A DNA stretch of 64,000 bases from the NCBI RefSeq assembly GCF_041260155.1, contig NC_091931.1:7912861-7976860 (forward strand). Direction: 5' to 3'. Positions 22,573 to 64,000 of this stretch are shown here, piece after piece (position 1 is the stretch's first letter; each line of letters opens with the position of its first letter). Below the pieces are notes generated by a model. The model saw only the letters and a list, made by a program, of their open reading frames with translations. It did not search any database and was not told the origin of the DNA. The position numbers and the translations under genes were made by a program. The stretch comes from Ptychodera flava (Eukaryota; Hemichordata; Enteropneusta; Ptychoderidae).

Positions 22573-23029
22573 ATATTTCGCCCTCTATTACGGTGACAAG
22601 CAATCTATACGGAAAGCGCCCCTTTCTATAGATGCCTTCAGTTGCATTTCGGAGAACTTGCTAACGAATCACATCTCAGTCTCACTTTTTGATGCTTTCT
22701 GGGTTTTAGAGTAAATGTATGAAAGTGCTATTATACACATTCAGAACTTGTGCCAACACTTTCCCGCGTATTTATTTTCGTATATGCTGAGATTGAAAAT
22801 AATTTAGACATGTTAGTTCTTACCAACAATGCTTGTGTCATACATATATTCAAATTACGTATAAATACATAGATTACAAGGATATGTTTATGGTCAGCGC
22901 GCATGATTTAATTGTTTATGGTCGGCGCGCATCACTGGGAAACCTTCGCGCCAACCCTTGTTTTCTGTTTCTGTTCAGCAGACATTGACGGGAAAGAAAA
23001 TTAACAACAAGTTGCAAGACAGTGTTCTC

Positions 23030-23032
<3 letters not shown>
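22573..23032. other. 3' flank of coiled-coil ORF with a 28-bp near-perfect direct repeat
   Basis: TGTTTATGGTCAGCGCGCAT at 22,885 is repeated as TGTTTATGGTCGGCGCGCAT at 22,913. No coding exon seen. Confidence 0.55.

Positions 23033-23127
<95 letters not shown>
23033..23127. repeat. (TA)n microsatellite, ~95 bp
   Basis: Uninterrupted TA dinucleotide run. Open frames made of Tyr-Ile repeats on both strands here are artefacts of the repeat. Confidence 0.98.
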
Positions 23128-23128
<1 letters not shown>

Positions 23129-23315
23129 GAACTACCTCTCCCCAGCATTAAACCATGACTCAAAACAGCACTTTAAAAGTGACAGTTACCTATATATTTG
23201 GAAAGCAAGCCGACTCATCGGGACTAAAACAAAACAAAACAAAGCTGAAAAAATAGGCGTCGTCGCCCATTTTTGGAAAGAGGCCATAACAAGTAACATT
23301 CTGTGTCCCAAATAC

Positions 23316-23490
23316 GTACATACATACATACATACATACATACATACATACATACACACATACATGCATGCATACATACATACACGCATACATACATACA
23401 TACATACATACATACATTCATTCATGCATGCATGCATACCGGTACATACATACCTACATACATACCTACATGCATACACACACACATAGT
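23316..23490. repeat. (TACA)n/(CATA)n microsatellite with interruptions
   Basis: Tetranucleotide run with TGCA, CACA and TTCA variants. The Thr-Tyr-Ile-His and Met-Tyr-Val-Cys frames are repeat artefacts. Confidence 0.97.
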
Positions 23491-26400
23491 TGGGGGTTTG
23501 AGCTACCCTTACATATCTGCAATTACAGAACATAAAGTAGACGTTGTAGACAAGTTTCTACGCTTACTGAGAACACATCCAAGCTTGAGGGCGCTCTTTC
23601 TGAAAAAGGCCTTGATTTTCAACAACTTCCATACTCCACTTGAGTAAAACAATGTACTCAAATTATTCACACACAAAAAAGGACCAGCTTTTTATTCACA
23701 AGTTGCTCTGTAAGAGTGAGCATCAATACAGATATTTTTCTCAGTAACTACAGGAAAAATGCCAAATTTTATGTTCATGACCAATAGTACAGCTTCGAAA
23801 TCATGGGTAGTAGCAATATAGTACAAACAAAACCTCTTGAAGTAAAATAATATGGTAAACTATAGGAACATGGATGTAACTGTGGTAATTGTACCTTTCT
23901 ACTAAAGCATTTGTTCTGAAAACAAGTGTAGGTATGAGTAGATGAATGTCAATGTCACTTCCAGTGTTTGCATGTGTATGCACCATTATTCAATTCTAAC
24001 TGTGACAAATCGGATCAAAAGTCTTCTCAGAAGAATGCGCGAAATGTTCCTTGTCAGTGATACATGTAACTGTGAATTGGGTAATCTGAAGTCTTGTTCT
24101 GATGAACAGAACCACAAAAGACAATACATACATGGAACTTGTACCATGGTCCCTCCACAAATGTGCTTGTACAAAGTACCACACATATCATTCAAATACT
24201 ATTGAATGCTTTCCTCTCATGTTTATTTATCCTCTCACTGACGAAACTAAACAGGCCTGAGTTTTTTGCTGAAAGTATACTTCACTAGCTAGATTAAAGT
24301 ACACTGTGGTTGGATGGATTGACTGAAACATGGAAACACCAAGCTAACATATAAGAACTTACTTTATTTTAACAAACACTCGTAACCGACTTAATTCAAG
24401 TACCACACAAATGGATATGCTTCACAATGTATCATGTTATGTAACGCTTTGTTTTAAAATGCCGCATGTACATAGTCATTAACATAGAGTCTCTTCACTG
24501 CTCTCCACTCTCCATAGCTGTGATCTATCTAGAATATTTGCAAAAGACTGTTTACTCTACCCGCTCATCCCTAGCGCCAAATGTAACGGTCCAACTACAA
24601 GGTTGAACACAATACCAAGCAAACATTGGGCTGCAGTGCTAAAAAATTTCTCAATGCTGAGACTCACAAATACCAACTTTGTAATCTAAGTACTAGTCCT
24701 TACTATAAATATAGTAAGAGAAACATGAGTGCGTTTACTGAGATGACAGTAAAAGATAAAGCATTGACCCTGTGAATAAAATGACCATTGAACAGATTTT
24801 GTTGTACAAATGGAGTTGATAAAATCTTTACATTGCTGCATTATGTAAAACCTGTCTGTACGCATATGATGTTTGCCAGACCTACAAAGTTATGAGTTGG
24901 TTATCTATATCATGCATTTCTTACACAATAAAACTAATAAGTGGATTTGTATTCTTATCATACAAATTTATGATAACTGCTCTCAATGTAAAAGAAAACG
25001 GGGAGAAACAACAAACCTACATCTGGAAATTTTAAGAAAATAAACGGATAGCATGTACTGTTGTGGTGTTTCAAAATGACAATGGACAAAAAATTACCCT
25101 GACATTTTCATACCACTGGGCTCTTTTTCTCCTAAAGATGTACAGTAAGAGAAATAGACAACTTCAATACTTAGGACAACACTGTCCAATTTCGTAATTG
25201 ACCACATTAAAGGTAATGTACATGCATAGAATCAATTTTTTTTGAAATTCTTTGTGATTATTCATACAATGTTTCAAAAATTTGCTTATGATAATTTATC
25301 TATACACTTGGAAGCTCTATATTTACATTACTTCTGGTTGTTTTATCTCTCACTGAATGCGAGTAGGATTATAGAATTATGAACTTTTCTAGGAAAAATG
25401 GTAAAGTGAGACTTAGTTTAAAAGCCATGGCGTATTGTACAAGGACACTGTTATTATTTCTATCCCATCCGTACCGTACACTCACAACACATCAAGCTAC
25501 TTCTATTAGGCATTGTTGGATTGAAAATACTGCCAGTTTGAGTGAGAAAGTCCCCGGTTTTATCTTATGAAGGGTGCTACTAAAGAGTTGGTCAGTGTTA
25601 ATTTTGGGCTCCATTACAAACATTAAAAGCTTGCAGAAATATTGAAATCACTAAAATATAAGACATTAACATGAAAATTTTTTTAAAGAATATTAGTACA
25701 TTTTGTATATTGTACAGAAGCTCAAAGTAAGTTTTAGAAATCTATAAGCCAAAATAATATTGACCTTCAAACAAGACCAAATGGTAAAGTTTTCTATTCT
25801 TTCTTACTTGTGATATGAAACACAGGTTAAAGAAGACAACATTCTGCATACCAAGAGATTTTGCAAGACTTGGATGTTTAATGTAGAAGTCAGTTGTCAA
25901 TCATGCAAAATGAAATAATTTTTGAATGGCAATACAGTCCACTGGTAGCTATGGGTAGTAACTTTTGTGCAGGATGTACTGTGTGTCCAGTGTAAGGAGT
26001 CCGTCATGAAAATGCCATACACATCAATAGATCTTTTTAAGTTTTGAACTGTTTTAAATATTGTCTATTAGAGTGCCCATACAATTGTATAATATGAAAT
26101 ACTACCACATGTTGCAAATAGTTCCTTATCAACATTGCTCCTTGGATAATATAAAGAACTATGTGTTGTTCACGTTACAAAATCAAATGCCACTCAACAG
26201 CATACATGTTTAAAAATGCATAACCTTAGGCTAATATTGTAATGGATTTGTCAAAGAGAATGGTGAACTGTAATATTATCATGTATCATAATAGAGGCCA
26301 ATATTTTGGCGCTGTTTTATGGAGATACATAGTATGGAATTACTGCCTATACATGAGGGATTATCTTATCGTATGCATGAATGTATGTGTATACCAACTA

Positions 26401-27642
26401 GCAATGAATTTGCAACGTAGTGAATAACAGTGTGTCACATACAATTACCTGTAAAGGTATGATGGGACCAGGCATTGCTGTAGCCATGCTAGATCCCATT
26501 TATTTTCAAAAAATGTTTCTCAGATCGACATACCAAAGAACAGAGTTAGGAGAAAGGTTGAGGACCTGTTTGAAGACTCATCAGATTGTGAAAACTGGGT
26601 CTCTATAGATTGTATTTCAAAATTGGATTAGATGCTACTGCCTCTATTTATTTACATTCTTCACTTGGGATTTCACTGATGGACCTTTAAGATATTACAC
26701 CAGTTTATCATTCTGACCAAAATTTCAAATCAAAAATAGGTGTGTTACTGTAACTGAGACAAATGGGTTGATGAAACGTGTAGATGACCATGAAGCTAAA
26801 GATATTTTAGACACATAAATGTTTTACTAAGCACACACTCAAGCCTATCTTGTCTGTCTCATGGTATGAAATCACAGTAGATACAATGCCATGTAAAAAC
26901 ACCGTATTATTTCACAGGTACTGTAAATGTGATTGGGCACTTCCATGCTTACTCTGATACAGATAATCTCATTCTACGTATATGTACACATGCTACACAG
27001 ATCTAGATGAAAGACATATCCATTACTGTTTGCTAAGTTTTACAATATGATGGTGGATGTAAAGTGTCTTGACTCAATGTCATCATTACACTAGCGTTCC
27101 ACTCTTCATTGAAGGTCAAGTAGCAGAAACTTTTGATGTCCTTTTCACTAATTTTGGTTTTTATGTCGGCTATAGCTTCTCGTTCTACTCACCAAAGTCT
27201 TAGAATGCTTGTTTCAAGTTAGTCTAGCAAGAAACTGGTAACAAAAGCATGTTAAGATATGCAGTATTTACTTTCATAGTCGACTCAGCCTGTACACATG
27301 TAGACTGCTTTGTTATTGCTGACAGGTGAATTCTATAGTCAGGAATAGAATTCAAATGTCAACAATAACAGTGCATTTAATATGTATAGATGCTGTGTTG
27401 ACTAACTAAATAGAGGCCGTTTCAACATTCTTTGGGCAAACAATGACTTGCTGTTGACATACAGTGCAAAAAAAGTGAACTAATCATGAAAAGTTACAGC
27501 TATTGGCCCTTTAACTTTTTACTTTTCCTATACACCATCTATGAACAATCTACGGTATACACTGCAAATCTGATACCCAACTAAGTCAAACTCTAAGCAT
27601 CAAAACCAGATCTGTGCTGTGCATCCATGATACATTCCTTAC
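23491..27642. other. Intergenic DNA downstream of NEK1, no gene recognised
   Basis: Over 4 kb of AT-rich sequence without a supported exon, RNA gene or sizeable repeat. Short self-complementary TACATGTA words are frequent, as in the rest of the window. Confidence 0.5.
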
Positions 27643-27776
27643 CTATAATGTTATCTAACATTTCAACAAGACCTTGAAAAACATGGTCCTCTATGTTTCT
27701 GCTGTCCACATTCTGTACCAAAGAATACAATTCTTGGACAAGGTGAGCTTTCACCACGTTAAGAATTTGTACAAAA
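27643..27776 (-). CDS. Candidate exon of an unidentified minus-strand transcript
   Basis: 134 bp flanked by a strong pyrimidine tract and acceptor (TTTTTTTCTTTGTTGCATTCGAG, positions 27,777-27,799) and a strong donor (ATAG|GTAAGG at 27,642). The frame is open and reads as amphipathic helix: FVQILNVVKAHLVQELYSL, then a segment ending VFQGLVEMLDNII. Incoming phase 2 does not match NEK1's penultimate exon (which ends in phase 1), so it is not a simple extra NEK1 exon. It lies just beyond a NEK1 poly(A) signal. It may be part of a neighbouring gene whose other exons I could not find, or a chance frame. Confidence 0.3.
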
Positions 27777-27879
27777 CTCGAATGCAACAAAGAAAAAAAT
27801 AAAGCAACTAATTAGTAAAATTTTGTACAGTTCAAAGTTGCAGCTTAACTCACACCACCTATCATGTTTCATTGACATT

Positions 27880-27885
27880 TTTATT
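27880..27885 (-). terminator. NEK1: Probable NEK1 poly(A) signal
   Basis: AATAAA on the minus strand (TTTATT on plus), about 390 bp beyond the NEK1 stop codon, implying a 3' UTR of roughly 0.4 kb. Confidence 0.5.
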
Positions 27886-28277
27886 GCATGGAAAAACTTT
27901 GATAAATAAAATCTCTGTCAGGTACATACCAGGGGTAAGTACAAATGTATATTCTGTCAACAGAAATATCAGAAATTTAGTGTCATTTGTAAATTTCAAA
28001 ATCATAGGAACACTTTCATCAAAGTACATAAAAAACAAAACTTACTTCAAATTTGAATTTGAAATTCTACATCCAAATATACATGTATGCATAATTTCAA
28101 AAGTAAATGCACAGCAATTGATACAAAATGAAAAGCAATGAATACACAGTACTTGTCCGTAAGTATTTCCTGCAGCTAATATTCTGCTCACGCTGGTCCT
28201 CACGTCTTGCAGCAGCTGTATGAATATTTCCATGCGTAAAATGAAACACACACTGTACAGAGTGCAGGTCATTGGAA

Positions 28278-61113
<32,836 letters not shown>

Positions 61114-61674
61114 GTTTCAATGGATGTCAACTTGATCCTTGGGACAACAATAGAACCGCTATTGTTTGAAAATGAACTGTCAGACTTCCTTTTAGGCTAC
61201 TGAACTCAGGTTTCTGCGCCGTTTATCGTCTTGAAGATACTCTATCCAAAAATATATCTAAATTTGTTGGTACTACCCTGATAAAATGACTTGATTCCGA
61301 AGAGTCGTGACATTAGTGAAAGCGGCTGTATGGCCAGTACTCCGTTGACGACAAAAATTTCATTCTAAGCAAAGGCAGCCATCTTGAAAAGTACCGCTCA
61401 CGAAGGGGATTGTGGGACTGTCCTATTTTTTAGGTCAAGGGTTAAGCCTAGCCATGATTGAAAAGTTTGTATGGCCGTATATCTGAATTGAATGATTTTA
61501 GTAAATTTACGATAGTAACGGATGTAAAATACACCTAATTGTTCATCTTTATTGTTAAAAATTACATGCATATTTCCTTCTTTATCATCTAAGATGGAAA
61601 TGTAGGTTTTTCGATCCTCGACCCGCTGTTTAAAGAGATCCCCTAGCACACACAAAATTCACGCAAATATCAAT
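61114..61674. promoter_or_regulatory. Probable bidirectional promoter between NEK1 and NDUFA2
   Basis: The two start codons are 561 bp apart and divergent. A YY1-type word GCCATCTTG lies at 61,378-61,386. The NDUFA2 start sits in AATATGGCG, also a YY1-type core (AANATGGCG). No TATA box at a convincing distance from either gene, as is usual for housekeeping genes. A minus-strand open frame at 61,398-61,655 lies inside but was not accepted as a gene. Confidence 0.65.
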
Positions 61675-63315
61675 ATGGCGTCTGCAGTTGCAAGAAGATT
61701 TCCCGAGTTCGTGAGAGAACTCCGTATTCATCTTTGCCAGAGGTCTGGCGCCAGTCAAGGAGTCAGGTATGAGCGTCGATAATAATCATATTCAGGATTT
61801 CTGTGACTATATTTTTGTCTTGTCACAAGTTTGATTGCATCTTAATTTGAGGACTTGGGAGCGTATCAGATCTCCAAAACGTTCATCGCCTCCTTCATCC
61901 ATGGATCATTGTATATCTTGATTATGTACTTCAATGCTGTATCCATGTAGGTAGCACAACGTTACGATCCATGAAGGTAGAGGTCTCTATTAGCCTGGTC
62001 CCCGGATTTTGTTTTTAAACGTGATCGAACGTGTGAGCGACATTGTTGAACACTTTACCATTACAATAATTCAAAACTATTTGCACCATGGAGCTTTTGC
62101 GACCTTCATTTTACTTCACATATTCTGACGAATATTGTTTTGTTTTACTTTTTTGGGGGGGACTATGGTTTTCACGTCTGAGTATTTACGTGAGCTTCTA
62201 AACTTTGGAAACGGAGGTGTTCATCATGTCATAACAACAGCTTTAGGAAAGTGTTTGTGTACCTTCTCACCATCTCTTCACTCTCAGAACCCTAAACAGT
62301 TAATTTTACAGACATTTGATCTTCAGAATATTATATCCATGTGAATAGAAATAGAATTTTCAGTCACTGGAGTTCCTTCGAAGTTATTGATAGATTATAA
62401 ATCAAAATTTAAATTTATCCTGAAATATAACGTGAGACATTCACACTTATTGATATTCAAATTGACGCATCAGAGCACATTAAGTCATTCAACCAAAATG
62501 ATGTTTGCAATCAACCATGCATATTCATTATAACGTGTGTTTATCACTGACTACTGAAAACTATTTATGATCTTGCTTCTACCTCCATGGTCTCATAATG
62601 TTGATTGTAGATATGAATAAGGTTTCAAATTTATGGATGCTTAATGCCTGCTAGCCGCAGACTCTAAAAAGCTACAAAAACAAAAGTATATCAAAGTGCT
62701 TGTTTAAAATTACCACTGCCATTGAGAATATGCTGCATGCAACAATCCCTCTGCAGAGGGATAAAGTTCTGGCATATTCTCAATAAAAGTAAAAGATGTG
62801 GTTCTAGTGTGTACTTTGCATCTGTCGCTCACTTAAACTATTTCAGACCCTGAAATTGGACAGTGTAATATAGCTGTTTGCAGTTACACATTTGTTACTA
62901 AATATAGCTGCACGCATGCGACATCTGACAATGCTGCACACAATGTGGACAAATTTTACCAGTGTTTCATGCATGGTTGTTGTTGCAGCTTGTAGTTTGA
63001 GCCAATAATATGCCTTTTAGTGTTCATTATAATATTGGCAGTCACTAAAAGTTGTATTTTTGTTGTTCTTACATGCAAAACTTCCAAAAATTTTGTTTTT
63101 GCGTATTAATGACAGAACAATGATTTCATTTGCTGACAGCCCAACTGATGAAACATCTTACAAGGTATTTAAAAGCAAATTTGTACTTTTTGTCTGATTA
63201 TTTGACAGGAACTTCATAGAGCAGAATTATGTACCCATCAAAAAGCAGAATCCCAAATTTCCGATTCTGATTCGTGAATGCAGTGGTATTGAACCAAAAA
63301 TGTATGCAAGATATG
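61675..63315 (+). CDS. NDUFA2: NDUFA2, complex I subunit B8, exons 1-2 (3' part outside the window)
   Basis: Exon 1 61,675-61,766 (donor CAG|GTATGA) and exon 2 63,209-63,315 (acceptor TTTGACAG, donor ATG|GTAAGT) join in phase across a split AGG codon. The first 66 codons encode [20 protein letters not shown], then [18 protein letters not shown], then [20 protein letters not shown]. This matches the L51/S25/CI-B8 domain of NDUFA2 (human 99 aa): [20 protein letters not shown] and [20 protein letters not shown]. The two family cysteines are Cys21 and Cys55. The protein is an accessory subunit in the matrix arm of mitochondrial NADH dehydrogenase with a thioredoxin-like fold. About 33 residues, normally ending in one more exon, should lie beyond 64,000. 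The first ATG is used; no longer upstream frame. Confidence 0.96.
61767..63208 (+). other. NDUFA2: NDUFA2 intron 1
   Basis: 1.44 kb between GTATGA and TTTGACAG. No exon or named repeat seen; a short hairpin-like pair GAGAATATGC...GCATATTCTC lies near 62,725-62,781 (AATATGCTGCATGC with CCCTCTGCAGAGGG between). Confidence 0.75.
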
Positions 63316-64000
63316 GTAAGTATGTGTATAAGTTGACAATATCCAATAAACAAATAATTAAAAGACTGTTGAGAAGTCGGAACACAAATAATGTTGTGAT
63401 CTAAAGGGCATATACATATCTCAAAGAGACTTCAGCTGTCATGAGACGAAACAAGAAGATGTTATGGTGTTCGTATGGCTTGCTCTTCAAATTTAGGAAA
63501 CTAGATTTTCATTTTCTAATTGTTACACATGGGTCTAGGACACATGACTCACTGTGATCTGTTCTTTCATGACACTGAAGTCAAACTACATAGGGCAGAT
63601 ACATCCATGCTTCCTAAAAAACTAGATGGTACTCCTTTTATTGCAGTCAGTGAAACTGAACTCTAGGAATTACAGTTTTCCTGCTTGATAAAAACTTGTT
63701 TGTTAGTCCCCACGGACACCGTCCGGGGGGACTTATAGGTTTGGTCATGTCCGTGAGTGCGTGTGTGCCTCTGTGCGTGCGTCCGTGCATGCGTCCGTCC
63801 GTCCGTTCACGCAGATATCTCAGAGACGCCTGTAGCGATTTGATTCAAACTTGGTACAAGGATTATCATCTATGCCATACATATGCACGTCGATTTGTTT
63901 TACGATCTGATTCAAAATGGCCGTCTGGCAGCCATTTTGTTTCCTGTATTTGATGACGGTGCGTATGTTCACGCAAATTTCTCAGTGATTCTAAGAGCGA
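63316..64000 (+). other. NDUFA2: NDUFA2 intron 2, start, with a dispersed repeat from 63,704
   Basis: The first 390 bp show nothing recognisable. From 63,704 TTAGTCCCCACGGACACC starts the same repeat family found inverted at 52,815-52,912, here longer: GTCCGTCCGTCCGTTCACGC, ATATCTCAGAGACG, CTGTAGCGATTTGATTCAAA and AAAATGGCCGTCTGGCAGCC, continuing to the window end. The ORF over it is not a gene. Confidence 0.8.

Noticed and set aside
22958..23647. Several open frames on both strands with Tyr-Ile or Thr-His/Cys-Met repeats
   Set aside because: They are translations of the (TA)n and (CATA)n microsatellites; no coding signal beyond the repeat.
61398..61655. 85-codon minus-strand frame between NEK1 and NDUFA2, starting MCVLGDLFKQRVEDRKTYIS
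   Set aside because: It looks somewhat protein-like but lies within the probable bidirectional promoter, has no recognised domain, and covers likely 5' UTR sequence. Conservation in a relative would change this.
63696..63953. 85-codon plus-strand frame near the window end
   Set aside because: It coincides with the dispersed GTCCCC...ACGCAG repeat that is also present, inverted, at 52.8 kb.

Overview
This is animal nuclear DNA: AT-rich, intron-rich, with metazoan splice signals, AATAAA poly(A) signals, long introns full of repeats, and no bacterial-type gene packing. The two securely named genes are NEK1 and NDUFA2. An LTR retrotransposon whose integrase lies upstream of its reverse transcriptase/RNase H resembles the Gmr1-type Ty3/Gypsy lineage known from deuterostomes. 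Together with the repeat style this suggests a marine invertebrate deuterostome (hemichordate-like), but the species cannot be fixed from sequence alone.

Layout. 1-5.4 kb: non-coding, with a tandem array of about 350-bp units at about 1.9-4.3 kb. 5.4-6.9 kb (+): the last two coding exons of an unidentified gene. 6.9-10.9 kb: no gene seen. 10,908-16,305 (+): a complete-ended LTR retrotransposon with 566-bp LTRs, a 4-bp target duplication, a tRNA-Pro-like primer site, gag, protease, integrase and RNase H, but no reverse-transcriptase catalytic core. 16,738-18,045 (-): an intronless 435-codon gene for an acidic, lysine-rich, probably nuclear protein. About 19.1-20.2 kb (+): a broken LINE 3' end containing a fresh 106-bp-period tandem duplication. 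21,958-22,572 (+): a 204-aa coiled-coil ORF of unknown function. 23.0-23.5 kb: (TA)n and (CATA)n microsatellites.

28,278-61,113 (-): NEK1, reconstructed exon by exon as 35 coding exons totalling 4,377 nt (1,458 codons plus stop). Every junction keeps phase from the kinase start to the conserved C-terminus. Two introns appear to use GC donors. Its introns carry several mobile-element relics: a 908-bp palindromic foldback element with a 7-bp target duplication, a TTAA-flanked 85-bp MITE, a CpG-rich block with a 129-bp hairpin, inverted hAT-like ends, an array of AGGTCA-rich tandem repeats, and decayed coding sequence of an unrecognised element on both strands at 54.9-58.3 kb.

61,675 onward (+): NDUFA2, head-to-head with NEK1 across 561 bp between start codons, probably a shared bidirectional promoter. 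Its first two exons are present and the gene runs off the window. NEK1 (cilia and DNA-damage kinase) and NDUFA2 (respiratory complex I) are not functionally linked in any obvious way; only their promoter is shared. The best candidates for further work are the retroelement gene order with an absent RT core between near-identical LTRs, the foldback element, the decayed 54.9-58.3 kb element, and the two orphan single-exon genes.
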